Source: DASPTT01 sp035623275
GTDB taxonomy: Bacteria > Actinomycetota > Acidimicrobiia > Acidimicrobiales > UBA8190
Direction of reading: 5' to 3'
NCBI GenBank assembly: GCA_035623275.1
Contig: DASPTT010000104.1
Location: 1 to 30,552 of the forward strand
DNA length: 30,552 nt
Positions 7,230 to 14,392 of the stretch are shown piece after piece. The translations under genes were made by a program, and so were the position numbers. The notes below the pieces were generated by a model. The model was given only the letters and a program-made list of their open reading frames with translations, was not told the origin of the DNA and searched no databases. How positions within the stretch are numbered: the first letter of the stretch is position 1; the number at the start of each line of letters is the position of its first letter.

Positions 7230-7619
7230 ATGACCGCCGCCCAACAACGCAACGTCCGTCTCATCGAGACCATCGACCGTGCTGAACAGAGCGCCCTCGA
7301 AGCGCTACGCAAGTTCCTCGACACCATCGACGACGCCGTTCCTCACCTCAGCGAAGACAAGCCCCGCCGCAGGGCCCTCGACTCGCTGTTCGAGATGATC
7401 GAGCAGCTTGTTGCCACGGCGACGGGACTGGCGAAGAGCCTCGTCGAACTCACACAAGAGGCGAGTGAGGCCGGACGGAAGGCTGCGGCTCCCAGGAAGA
7501 AGGCGGCAAGACCGGCCAAGGTTGCGAAGGCGACCAAGGCGTCCAAGGCGACCCGCCCAGTGAAGAAGGCGGGAGTGACGAAGAAGACGGCGACGAAGGC
7601 CAACGCCTCGACCCGCTGA
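7230..7619 (+). CDS. Helical protein with Lys/Ala-rich histone-like tail
   Basis: A 129-residue protein. Residues 1-85 are amphipathic helices (IDRAEQSALEALRKFLDTID, SLFEMIEQLVATATGLAKSL), similar in style to phasin- or HbhA-like helical domains. Residues about 88-129 are a basic tail of KKAA, KATKA and VKKAG repeats, as found in actinobacterial histone-like proteins. It probably binds DNA or another polyanion. ATG 7230 follows GGGGAG at 7221-7226. Its leader carries structured repeat copy B, shared with dodecin. A nucleoid-associated or polymer-granule role is inferred only. Confidence 0.7.
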   Translation: MTAAQQRNVRLIETIDRAEQSALEALRKFLDTIDDAVPHLSEDKPRRRALDSLFEMIEQLVATATGLAKSLVELTQEASEAGRKAAAPRKKAARPAKVAKATKASKATRPVKKAGVTKKTATKANASTR

Positions 7620-7634
7620 GGAGACTCGGAGCCG

Positions 7635-8078
7635 CTATGGCAGCCGACGCCGGGTCTTACGCATCGCAACAACCAGTTCCTCCATGGCCCCCAGCAAGGC
7701 CGAGGAATCGGGTTCGCCTCCGACGCCCATGACCGCTCGGTAGGCGACAAGTTCCTCGGCGACCCGGACCGCCTTGGTGCTGACGATGACCGACGGGAGA
7801 TCCGATGTCTTGGGATCCCTCGACATACGGGACAGCGCCCGCAGACCCTCGGACGGGGCGGCGTTGGCGTAGCAGTCGTCCTCGCAGACCCGCTGGTACC
7901 AGGCCACCAAGCCGTTGAGCCCCCGGAGCAGGCGCTCTGCGGGGGCGAACAGCGGCAAGGCGCACACCGACCGGCGACAGCGACCGAGCGACGCCATGGC
8001 GATCCGCAGGGTTCCGTCGAGCGGCGACGGGCAATCGCCCCCCGGGGGACCGACGGGAGTTCGGAGGAGATCGTTCAT
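7635..8078 (-). CDS. Hypothetical helical protein, 147 aa
   Basis: Not recognised. The protein is helix-rich and mostly polar, with sensible composition: AERLLRGLNGLVAWYQRVCE, SEGLRALSRMSRDP, SVIVSTKAVRVAEELVAYRA, ALLGAMEELVVAMRKTRRRL. It has no signal peptide or membrane segment. ATG 8078 is preceded on the minus strand by a purine-rich GGGGAAGGGGG. It converges with the KA-rich gene, 15 bases apart. Confidence 0.6.
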   Translation of the reverse strand: MNDLLRTPVGPPGGDCPSPLDGTLRIAMASLGRCRRSVCALPLFAPAERLLRGLNGLVAWYQRVCEDDCYANAAPSEGLRALSRMSRDPKTSDLPSVIVSTKAVRVAEELVAYRAVMGVGGEPDSSALLGAMEELVVAMRKTRRRLP

Positions 8079-8259
8079 GGACGCCCCCTTCCCCCTCAGG
8101 TCGGTGCTGACCTACCACGAGCGTGCGCCACCGCCTATGGGGATGACAGGGCCAAAGGCCCATTGGCCACCGGCTTGGGCAGAGCTTCGGTGGGTCAGGA
8201 GGGCGGGGCGGGTGTTCGGAGTGAGAGTCGGCGTCAATGCGAGAGCGGGGGATAGACAG

Positions 8260-8400
8260 GACGACGCCTCTTGCGACGTGGATGGCCAGGACATCAACGA
8301 CCACTACGGCCATGCCATCGGCGACGCCGTGCTCGTGACCACCGCCCGCCTTGAAAGGCTCGTCCGGCCGTCGGCCACGGTGGCCCGTCGGCTTTCGGCG
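8260..8400 (+). pseudogene. GGDEF (diguanylate cyclase) domain fragment
   Basis: The plus-strand frame reads DVDGQDINDHYGHAIGDAVL, then VTTARLERLVRPSATVAR. This matches the first half of a GGDEF domain (xDxDxFKxINDxYGHxxGDxVL ... RxxDTVAR). The signature GG(D/E)EF itself should follow directly but is replaced by RLSALSG, and the rest of the domain is missing. No ribosome site or sensible start precedes it. It cannot make cyclic di-GMP and is a remnant. Confidence 0.6.
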
Positions 8401-8462
8401 CTCTCGGGGCCAGGCTACGTACCGTTCGCCATCTGGCAGGCAGCATTGGCCAGCGGTCCCGG

Positions 8463-8900
8463 CTACGACCAGGACTCTGGTTCATCGTGGCCTGCCACGA
8501 TTCGCCGACCAGACACAGACTCCGGCACGATTCGCACGAGGTGGGTGCGGGCCCCGGGGGCCCATGGTCGCAGGGGAAGCTGGGCGGCCCGTTGGAGGTC
8601 GGTAGGTTCGGTCAGCACGTGGGCTACCCCTACTGTGAGCACGCTCCACCCGGTGTGGTACAGCCGGTCGATTCGGTCGATCTCGAAGGCGACCACGGCG
8701 TTCCGTGCAGCGGCGGCCAGTTTGGTGCCTTCACCAGTGCGAAAATAGATGTGGCCATCGGCAAAGCGATAGTTCACCGGGAACACCGCCGGAACCGCCC
8801 CCACGGTGACCGCCACCCGCCCGATGGTCTCTTGGGCCAGGAGCCGGAGGCATTCGGCTTCGCCAACGACTTCGAATCCCGCCTCAGCCGGGTCATCCAT
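8463..8900 (-). CDS. Pyridoxamine 5'-phosphate oxidase-family (FMN-binding) protein
   Basis: A 145-residue split-barrel flavoprotein of the PPOX/nitroimidazole-reductase-like type. It shows ETIGRVAVTVGAVPAVFPVN, YRFADGHIYFRTGEGTKLAA and AVVAFEIDRID, then GWSVLTVGVAHVL, the pattern of FMN- or F420-binding split barrels. Partner and substrate are unknown; many act as reductases or haem/flavin binders. ATG 8900 starts MDDPAEAGFEVVGEAEC with AAGGA upstream, and longer in-frame starts at 8993 read through the next gene's region. It follows the zinc-ribbon gene (8924-9148) on the same strand with a 23-base gap and may be co-transcribed. Confidence 0.8.
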   Translation of the reverse strand: MDDPAEAGFEVVGEAECLRLLAQETIGRVAVTVGAVPAVFPVNYRFADGHIYFRTGEGTKLAAAARNAVVAFEIDRIDRLYHTGWSVLTVGVAHVLTEPTDLQRAAQLPLRPWAPGARTHLVRIVPESVSGRRIVAGHDEPESWS

Positions 8901-8923
8901 TCTACGATCCTTGCCGAGATCGA

Positions 8924-9148
8924 CTACCAGCGTGCGTGAAAGGCACCCACTCCTCCCAGACACACCGTCTTGCCGAGACGACACCCCGGACACGTCTGGG
9001 GGTCAACGCCACTCGCCCGACCGTGCTCCAGGTACCAGCACAAGACGCAGTCATCGCAGAAGAAGTTCGTCTGCTCACCAGCTCTCACCGGCATTAGGTT
9101 CTTGTTACCGCACGTCGGACACCGGTCCAATCCGTCCTCTGTGTTCAT
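8924..9148 (-). CDS. Small zinc-ribbon protein
   Basis: A 74-residue protein with two CxxC pairs forming a zinc ribbon (RCPTCGNKNLMPV and FFCDDCVLCWYLEHG), plus a third pair (TCPGCRLG). ATG 9148 follows a strong purine-rich ribosome site (GGAGAGGGGGGAG on the minus strand). It probably binds zinc structurally; its partner is unknown. It lies just upstream of the PPOX gene on the same strand. Confidence 0.65.
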   Translation of the reverse strand: MNTEDGLDRCPTCGNKNLMPVRAGEQTNFFCDDCVLCWYLEHGRASGVDPQTCPGCRLGKTVCLGGVGAFHARW

Positions 9149-9211
9149 CGTCTCCCCCCTCTCCTGCATCGTCCCGGCATGAGATCCCTGGGCGTCTGGT
9201 AGCAAGTGCCG

Positions 9212-9610
9212 CTATCCGTCGGACCAGAACTCGTCGAACTGGTAGGTGTCGGCGTGGTACACGGTGACCTCGGTGATCTTCTGGTGGTGGATCTCGAAGT
9301 CGACCGCTGCGATCACGTCCAGCGCCATCTCGCCCCGTGTTGCGGTCTCCCGGAGGAAGACCACCGCCCGCTCGGGTTCACTGAGCACATCGAGGATCTC
9401 CACCCGGAAGGTTCCGTTGCTGCGGGCCTTGAGCTGCCCCAAGAACCCCAGGACCGCCTCCGGCCCCCTGTAGTCCCCGGCCAGGGCGCTGCGCCCGGGC
9501 TCATGCCACACGACGTCTGGTCCCATGACGACGTTGAGCAGATCGAGATCGCCCGACTCGAAGTCCTCGAAGGCCCGACGAACCACGGCTGCATAGGCAT
9601 CCTCGGCCAT
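9212..9610 (-). CDS. NTF2-like / SnoaL-like family protein
   Basis: A 132-residue cone-shaped-fold protein: AVVRRAFEDFESGDLDLLNV, then VVWHEPGRSALAGDYRGPEA, VLGFLGQL, VEILDVLSEPERAVVFLRET and a final strand (EVTVYHADTYQFDEFW). This is the standard order for nuclear-transport-factor-2-like small enzymes and binding proteins. The exact reaction cannot be told. The ATG at 9608-9610 sits 8 bases after GGAGG on the minus strand; the ATG six bases earlier is too close to it. It is upstream of the zinc-ribbon and PPOX genes on the same strand, so these three may form one transcript. Confidence 0.8.
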   Translation of the reverse strand: MAEDAYAAVVRRAFEDFESGDLDLLNVVMGPDVVWHEPGRSALAGDYRGPEAVLGFLGQLKARSNGTFRVEILDVLSEPERAVVFLRETATRGEMALDVIAAVDFEIHHQKITEVTVYHADTYQFDEFWSDG

Positions 9611-10317
9611 CGCCATCACCTCCCCCCGGGTTCCGTCTTCAACGACGAGCGCCCCAATACGAGTTCGCCCGCCTCCGCCCTTCTCGGGCAAAGACGGGCG
9701 GACCATCATCAAGCTGTCCAGCGACTCCGGATGTGGCCGAGGCCGTCAGGCGGACACTCAGCGCAGACGTAGGCGCTTCGACCCTGTGCGGACGGGGAAC
9801 ACCCCCGACTTCTCGCACCGATACCGCTGAGGAACGTCCCGGTGTTCACCGGACGCCTGCGGGCGAGCCGGTCACCCGGCGTCACTGGGGGTTTGATCCG
9901 TCACCAAGGGCAAACCTCCCCTCTCGGGGACCCTCCTGCGAAGATCCCGCCGACGCTTCGAGCCTGCGCCCGCACCTCTAGTCGTGCCAGGGACCAAGGT
10001 CCCACGTGGCCCCGGTGGGACTCGAAGGCCGTGCCATCGCCCCGGTGCTCGGCCAGCGCCGCCGATGCCGTCGTCCGGAGCCGGATGGGGTCGATGGGCT
10101 TGCACAGATGGCCGAACGCCTCCGCCGTACTCACTAACCAGAGCGAAGTTACCGCTGGGTACCACTTTCCTCTCATCGAGGCGCACACTGATCCCCGGGA
10201 AGCTCGGTCCGGACGAGCACCCGCTGAGCGGAGGCCATCCCGGATGGGGGCCGTCGGATCCGCCGCCGATGGGCCGGGGTTGGCCTCCGCCGCTACGTGG
10301 CCGCCACGAAGTTGCGC
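9611..10317. other. About 700-bp region without an intact gene
   Basis: Between the NTF2-like start and the end of the coiled-coil gene there are several overlapping open frames on both strands, none with a ribosome site or consistent composition. The only recognisable coding trace is a receiver-domain remnant at 10042-10119. The promoter of the NTF2-like gene presumably lies at the left end. Confidence 0.45.
10042..10119 (-). pseudogene. Response-regulator receiver C-terminal remnant
   Basis: The frame reads AFGHLCKPIDPIRLRTTASA and continues ALAEHR. This is the usual end of a CheY-like receiver: the conserved Lys-Pro at the end of strand 5 and the following helix. The phosphorylation Asp and the first four strands are not found upstream in any frame. 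It is a decayed fragment, similar in kind to 6652-6750 but not obviously a copy of it. Confidence 0.45.
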
Positions 10318-10983
10318 TCAGCCCACCCGGCCTGGCTGTGGACGGCGTCGGTAGCCTTGCAGCTCGTAGAGGAGCGCCTGCTCGTCGCTCCCGAGTCGCT
10401 GCGCCGCCCGCCCCGGCCGCTGCCCCTGGCTCCGTTCGGCGAGAAGGCTCAAGTTGTGGCTGGCGGCTTCCAGTTGCCCTCGCAACTCGTCCCGCTCGTC
10501 GGCGTTGGCCTTCGCCTCGGCCTTGGCCCGAGCGAGTTCCCGCTCCAGCTCGTCGATCCGTCCTTCGAGCTGCTGGATGCGCCGCCGTGCCCATCCGACG
10601 GCCTCGGCTGGCTCCTGAGAGCTGGCGAGCACCTGGGCGGTGCGGGCGAGGAGGGCGACAGCCAACTCGTCGTAGTCGATGGCTGCGTCATCCGACTGTG
10701 CTGCTGCTGCTGCTGTGGCACCACCTGCGGCGACGATCTTGAAGGTCTTCTTCCCCCGGATCTCCCGCATCAGTTCTCCGTCCTTCTCCATCGCCGAAAC
10801 GAGCTGACTGAACCCGGCATCACTTCGGTCGTAGCCGACGGCCTCCTTGAGAAGGGCTGTGGCCCGGCCCGAGGCGTCTGTGACGGGTCCGTTTGTGGTC
10901 AGGTAGTCGATGATGGTCTGGCGGACAGCGTTGACACGTGGCAAGGCGCAGTACTCCTGAAGGAGGCAACGGGGCTTAGACAT
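10318..10983 (-). CDS. Winged-helix-like protein with long coiled coil
   Basis: A 221-residue protein. The first about 80 residues look like a small winged helix: VNAVRQTIIDYLTTNGPVTD, then GRATALLKEAVGY, FSQLVSAMEKDGELMREIRG and KKTFKIV. I recall similar N-termini in actinobacterial proteins of unknown function. Residues about 125-185 form a strong coiled coil (RRRIQQLEGRIDELERELAR, then AKAEAKANADERDELRGQLE). The tail is Gln/Arg-rich. ATG 10983 has AGGTAGGA upstream. It is probably DNA-binding and oligomeric; function unknown. It is preceded by a hairpin-rich 244-base gap. Confidence 0.65.
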   Translation of the reverse strand: MSKPRCLLQEYCALPRVNAVRQTIIDYLTTNGPVTDASGRATALLKEAVGYDRSDAGFSQLVSAMEKDGELMREIRGKKTFKIVAAGGATAAAAAQSDDAAIDYDELAVALLARTAQVLASSQEPAEAVGWARRRIQQLEGRIDELERELARAKAEAKANADERDELRGQLEAASHNLSLLAERSQGQRPGRAAQRLGSDEQALLYELQGYRRRPQPGRVG

Positions 10984-11080
10984 GATCCTACCTGCTGCTT
11001 CTCAAACGCCGAACCTCGGGGACGTGCCATCAGCGAGACGGCTACGCATGCCCAGACGGAAGACGGTGCAGTACGGCTGT

Positions 11081-11132
11081 GCCTCGCTTTAGCGAGGCGC
11101 AGGCGTTGGGGGGTCTGGGGGTATCCCCCCAG
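11081..11132. other. Tandem hairpins in the 10984-11227 gap
   Basis: A 7-bp stem with a TTTA loop (GCCTCGC 11081-11087, GCGAGGC 11092-11098) is followed 16 bases later by a G/C-rich stem CTGGGGG-TAT-CCCCCCAG (11115-11132, one bulged C). Both lie 100-150 bases upstream of the minus-strand gene starting at 10983. They could be a terminator pair, a leader structure or a small structured RNA. No coding frame here is convincing. Confidence 0.4.
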
Positions 11133-11171
11133 AGAACCGGCGAAGATACCCATGAACACTCGGTAAGCAAA

Positions 11172-11200
11172 CGATCGAACGGCCTCGCCGGGTTCGATCG
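11172..11200 (-). terminator. Hairpin downstream of the ferritin-like gene
   Basis: A 9-bp perfect stem (CGATCGAAC 11172-11180, GTTCGATCG 11192-11200) with a GC-rich inner loop stands 27 bases beyond the stop of the minus-strand ferritin-like gene. There is no strong T-run after it, as is common in high-GC Actinomycetota. A terminator role fits its place best; an operator for the next gene is possible. Confidence 0.45.
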
Positions 11201-11227
11201 ACTGCTGAGTGCGGACGAAGTTCCCTG

Positions 11228-11782
11228 TTAGACCTTCTCAGTCGCTTTGGCAATAGCACGAAGGATCTGAACGTGTTTCTCCGTGTCAAGGAGCATCAAA
11301 TCCACGATCAACTCCCACAGAGTGGTGTCCTTGAAAGGGCGCAGGCGCTTCCGTAGTCGCTTCAACTCGATGCGGTCCTGCTCCTCAGCGTCGATCAGGC
11401 GCTTCGTGTGTGCGGCCAAGTCCCGGTTCCCGGCATCTTTGTGCGTCAAGTCCGGCACGGCAGGGTCGGGGCTGTGTTCACTCATGCCCCAGGCGATGGC
11501 ATTGGCCATCTCCACGAGGAGGCGGTGGTGTCGACGCTCGTCGTCGAGGATGAGGAGCACGAGGTAGCGGGTTTCGGGTGCTTCCGCATCCAGTGCAAAG
11601 CGTTCGTAGTGATGGAGCATCGCTCCTTCCTCACTACCGTGTCGAGCGAGAAGCTCCACCAGTTCCCGGGTATCCGCACTGGCCCCGGTCTCTTCCAGAC
11701 CTGCGATAGCCGATTCAAAGGTGCTCTCCATGCAGGCATTATTGGCGACCAGTTCTATGTTGGACAAGGCGGTCGGCGGCAT
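11228..11782 (-). CDS. Ferritin-like four-helix protein
   Basis: A protein of 167-184 residues with ferritin-like helices carrying acidic/His motifs in the right order: HGSEEGAMLHHYERFALDAE, ILDDERRHHRLLVEMANAIA, DAEEQDRIELKRLRKRLRPF and LMLLDTEKHVQILRAIAKAT. The ExxH-type pairs (DERRHH and DTEKHV) are typical of di-iron ferritin-like domains. It could store or oxidise iron or act in stress defence. Starts at 11782 or 11731 (MESTFESAIAGLEETG) are both possible; neither has a ribosome site. The 5' end abuts a broken Ig-like domain fragment on the other strand, suggesting a rearrangement just upstream. Confidence 0.75.
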   Translation of the reverse strand: MPPTALSNIELVANNACMESTFESAIAGLEETGASADTRELVELLARHGSEEGAMLHHYERFALDAEAPETRYLVLLILDDERRHHRLLVEMANAIAWGMSEHSPDPAVPDLTHKDAGNRDLAAHTKRLIDAEEQDRIELKRLRKRLRPFKDTTLWELIVDLMLLDTEKHVQILRAIAKATEKV

Positions 11783-11821
11783 CCACTGGGCGTGTGTATC
11801 GAATACAAGGGCAGTGTTAGG

Positions 11822-11977
11822 GCTGGGGTCACCTTCGTCGACAGTGGTTCAGGCACAGCGACCTTGGGCGGTACTCCGGCCATCGGTTCGGCGGGGACCT
11901 ACCCACTGACGATCACCGCCTCGAACGGGGTGGGAACCCCGGCGATGCAGTCCTTCACGTTGACGGTTCGAAGTTAG
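11822..11977 (+). pseudogene. Ig-like (He_PIG-type) surface-protein domain fragment
   Basis: The frame from about 11822 reads AGVTFVDSGSGTATLGGTPA, then GSAGTYPLTITASNGVGT and QSFTLTV, ending at a stop at 11975-11977. This is one repeat of the bacterial Ig-like domain found many times over in large cell-surface proteins. The rest of the parent gene is missing and no start precedes it, so it is the last repeat of a deleted gene. Confidence 0.65.
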
Positions 11978-12101
11978 AACGCCAGCGGTCCTGCATCGCC
12001 ACGAGCGCCTCGGCCAGCGCCTCGATCTCCTCGTCGGTCATGTCGGCCACGTCGAGGACGAACCCGTCCCGCTCGGGCGGGGGTGTCGGCGTCTCGCTCA
12101 C
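11955..12101 (-). CDS. Very small acidic protein, translationally coupled partner
   Basis: A 48-residue protein starting at GTG 12099-12101, which overlaps the stop of the upstream gene (GTGA, 4-base overlap), so translation is probably coupled. It contains RDGFVLDVADMTDEEIEALA, then EALVAMQDRW, an acidic helix. It is not recognised. A small pair of this kind could be a toxin-antitoxin or regulator/partner pair, but nothing in the sequence proves that. Its 3' end overlaps the Ig-like remnant on the other strand. Confidence 0.5.
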   Translation of the reverse strand: MSETPTPPPERDGFVLDVADMTDEEIEALAEALVAMQDRWRSNFEPST

Positions 12102-12259
12102 GGCGTCCCCCGCCGGTAAGGGTTCGGCCCAGGGTCCTCGATCCCCTTCAGCTCCATCAGCCAGTCCCACATGTCGGCGTCCAGTTCCTGCTGCGACTTG
12201 GACGGGTCGGGGCGGATGTAGTGCTTCTCGGGTGGGCGGCGCTCGGCGTCGTTAGGCAT
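12098..12259 (-). CDS. Very small protein with strong ribosome site, first gene of a coupled pair
   Basis: A 53-residue protein: MPNDAERRPPEKHYIRPDPS, then KSQQELDADMWDWLMELKGI and a Pro/Arg-rich end. ATG 12259 follows GAGGAGGT with ideal spacing, which makes it a real gene despite its size. Its TGA overlaps the next gene's GTG. It is not recognised. The promoter should lie in 12260-12397, shared with the divergent DUF429 gene. Confidence 0.55.
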   Translation of the reverse strand: MPNDAERRPPEKHYIRPDPSKSQQELDADMWDWLMELKGIEDPGPNPYRRGTP

Positions 12260-12397
12260 GGGGTACCTCCTCATCGAACGTGGCGTTCGCACCGATGCCC
12301 GGAGGCCGGTTGCGGCTGGGTCAGCGGGCCACGCCCCTCGCCAGCTCTGGATGACGTGTCCACAGTATCGGCGACCTCTCGGTGTCAGGCTGTGGAC

Positions 12398-13342
12398 ATG
12401 GGAGGCGGTTACCTCGAACCCGGTGACGAGCGGGTCCAGGCCGCCTTCGAGGCCGTCGTGGCGTGGCTCGATTCGATGTCCTGTGCGGACTGCGACGCCC
12501 GTGGCACCCGACAGGTTGTCCGTTGGTGGCTTCAGGAGCACGGGCACGAGTTGGTGTCCGTGGTCCTCGAAGGCCCGTCGGAGGTCCAGGACAAGGCTGC
12601 CCAGGTGGCCGCTCCGGCCCCTGACGCTCAGTACCTCGGGGTCGAGGGTGACAAGCGGCTCGTTGGCGGGATGGATGGATGCCGGGGAGGGTGGGTCCTC
12701 GTCACCACCCCCGTCTACGGCATGGGCGACACCTCCATCGAGGTGGTGCCCAGCATCGACGCTGTCGTTGAGCGCCTGGAGAAGGGGGAGTTGACGGCGG
12801 TCGCCATCGACATCCCCATCAGCCTCCCAGCGAGCGGACCGAGGCGGTGCGACACCGACGCCCGGAAGATGATCGGGCCTCGGCGCAACTCGGTCTTCCC
12901 GGCCCCTTTTCGTGGGCTGCTCGGGTCCGCAACCTATGAGGAGGCGGCGAGCCGGTCCCGCTCGATCTCGGGGAAGAGCCTGTCCCGGCAGGCGTTCGCC
13001 GTCCTCCCGAAGATCGAAGAAGTGGATGCACTGATGACCCCAGAGCGCCAACGGGTGCTGATCGAGGTGCACCCGGAGGTCAGCTTCACCGCCCTCCGGG
13101 GTCGCCCGATGGAGCACCACAAGAGCACGTCGGAGGGGAGGGGAGAACGGCTCGCTGCGCTACGGACGGTGTTCCACGACGTGGACGATGTGACGAGCGT
13201 GCGGCTGCCTCGAACCAACCCGGACGACATCCTCGATGCGCTGGTAGCGGCTTGGAGCGCCCGGCGGTGGATGACGGGAACCTACAAGCGTCTCGGAGGT
13301 GATCTCGACGAGCGGGGACTGCGGATGGAGATGATCGCCTGA
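12398..13342 (+). CDS. DUF429 family protein with N-terminal extension
   Basis: A 314-residue protein. Residues about 90-300 are a DUF429 domain, an RNase H-like fold of unknown activity: VGGMDGCRGGWVLVTTP, AVAIDIPISLPASGPRRCDT, DARKMIGPRRNSVFPAPFRG, LIEVHPEVSFTALRG and a late DDILDALVAAWSARRW. Conserved Asp residues of the fold are present (MDGCRGGW, AIDIP, DDILDALV). The first about 85 residues (with CADCDARG and WWLQEHGHEL) are an extra domain I do not recognise. ATG 12398 is used; an in-frame ATG at 12668 (MDGCRGG) would miss the domain start. DUF429 proteins are often accessory; function unknown. Confidence 0.8.
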   Translation: MGGGYLEPGDERVQAAFEAVVAWLDSMSCADCDARGTRQVVRWWLQEHGHELVSVVLEGPSEVQDKAAQVAAPAPDAQYLGVEGDKRLVGGMDGCRGGWVLVTTPVYGMGDTSIEVVPSIDAVVERLEKGELTAVAIDIPISLPASGPRRCDTDARKMIGPRRNSVFPAPFRGLLGSATYEEAASRSRSISGKSLSRQAFAVLPKIEEVDALMTPERQRVLIEVHPEVSFTALRGRPMEHHKSTSEGRGERLAALRTVFHDVDDVTSVRLPRTNPDDILDALVAAWSARRWMTGTYKRLGGDLDERGLRMEMIA

Positions 13343-13357
13343 CGCTCCCAGGCTTGG

Positions 13358-13627
13358 CTACTCCTCGTCGAGCGGCCGGAGCATCCTTTCGACCCACTCC
13401 GTGATCTGCGCCTCCAGTTCCTCGTCCGGCAGGCTGAGGTCCGGCCGGAAGGCACCACCCCAGGTCATGCCGTGCGCCACGAAGTCTTCATGGCCGTAGG
13501 GGCAGATCATCCTCGGATTGGGGATCTGCCCGTACCGGTCATGGGGCTGGTCGAGTGGCAGGATCCCGAGTGCACCGCACCGTGGGCAGTGACGTGGGCT
13601 GAGACGGGCACCGTCGGCCGAGGCCAT
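13358..13627 (-). CDS. Small zinc-ribbon-like protein
   Basis: An 89-residue protein: a CPRCGALG pair near the start, then RMICPYGHEDFVAHG, which supplies further possible ligands (Cys, His), and an acidic C-terminal helix (LPDEELEAQITEWVERMLRP). ATG 13627 follows GGAGGTG with 8-base spacing, so longer upstream frames are rejected. Convergent with the DUF429 gene. Function unknown. Confidence 0.65.
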   Translation of the reverse strand: MASADGARLSPRHCPRCGALGILPLDQPHDRYGQIPNPRMICPYGHEDFVAHGMTWGGAFRPDLSLPDEELEAQITEWVERMLRPLDEE

Positions 13628-13796
13628 GATGGCCACCTCCTCATCGCCTGGCATTGCCACCGTGCCCTGAGGGTCGGTTGGTGAGCGTCCTCGGGCCAGG
13701 TCCCTCGGCTCGTCTGGATGAAGGAACCCCAAGACTATCCGGAGTCCGTTGCCCTAGAGTCGGCTCGACGACTTTTGTTGGGCGAGGAGGTCGGCC

Positions 13797-14066
13797 GTGT
13801 CCGAGGTCGGTGAGCGGGTCCGTGTCCAGTCGACGAAGGTTGGCCAGGCAGACCGTGACGGCGTGGTGACTGGAGTTGCAGGGCGACTGTTGACCGTGAA
13901 GTGGGCCACCGGCGAAGAGTCGACATTCGTGCCCGGCCCTGGGTCGATGCGGGTCATTGGCAAGGTGCGGAAGGCGTCGGGGAAGAAAACGACGGCACCA
14001 GCGAAGACGGCGAGGTCAGCGCCGAAGAAGGATGCCAAGAAGTCGGGTCGCCAGGCTGACCGCTGA
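13797..14066 (+). CDS. DUF1918 domain protein with Lys-rich tail (paralogue 1)
   Basis: An 89-residue protein. Residues 1-60 are a DUF1918 domain, a small SH3-like barrel: VGERVRVQSTKVGQADRDGV, then VTGVAGRLLTVKWATGEEST and FVPGPGSMRVIG. A basic Ala/Lys tail follows (KKTTAPAKTARSAPKKDAKK), suggesting nucleic acid binding. GTG 13797 has GAGGAGG upstream. A possible -10 (TAGAGT) lies at 13755-13760. A clear paralogue, without the tail, sits 3 kb away at 17065. Confidence 0.8.
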   Translation: MSEVGERVRVQSTKVGQADRDGVVTGVAGRLLTVKWATGEESTFVPGPGSMRVIGKVRKASGKKTTAPAKTARSAPKKDAKKSGRQADR

Positions 14067-14089
14067 CCGTTCGAAGGACGAACGAGCGC

Positions 14090-14338
14090 CTATTCCTCAG
14101 CCAACGAGCGGCTGCGCTCCGGAGCCCAGCTTGGTGCCGAGGGGTGTCCGTGTCCCAGTGTCCCCAGGTGGGTGCGCTCTGTTATCCAGGCGCTGAACTT
14201 CGACACCTTCGTCTCGGACCAGCCACACGAGCAGGTGACGACCCAGAGGTCACGGCGGTGACGCACCTTAGTCTTGTGCTTCGGTGGTCTCGGCTGGATT
14301 GCCACGGCGTACTCATGATGGCATACCAGATGCCGCAT
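14090..14338 (-). CDS. Small Cys/His-containing protein
   Basis: An 82-residue basic protein: MRHLVCHHEYAVAI, RDLWVVTCSCGWSETKVSKF and HLGTLGHGH. The CSCGW pair with upstream Cys/His residues could form a metal site. ATG 14338 has AGGAAG just upstream; a GTG at 14305 is an alternative. Divergent from the gene at 14393. Not recognised. Confidence 0.55.
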   Translation of the reverse strand: MRHLVCHHEYAVAIQPRPPKHKTKVRHRRDLWVVTCSCGWSETKVSKFSAWITERTHLGTLGHGHPSAPSWAPERSRSLAEE

Positions 14339-14392
14339 GACTTCCTGATTACTGGCTCGGATGAAGGTCCACGATGAGAAGGGGAGTGCTCC

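Noticed and set aside
9774..9800. Third copy of the structured repeat (it shares CTTCGACCCTGT)
   Set aside because: Only about 12 bases match. The GAGCGGA/TCCGCTC arms and the inner hairpin are absent, so the match is probably chance.
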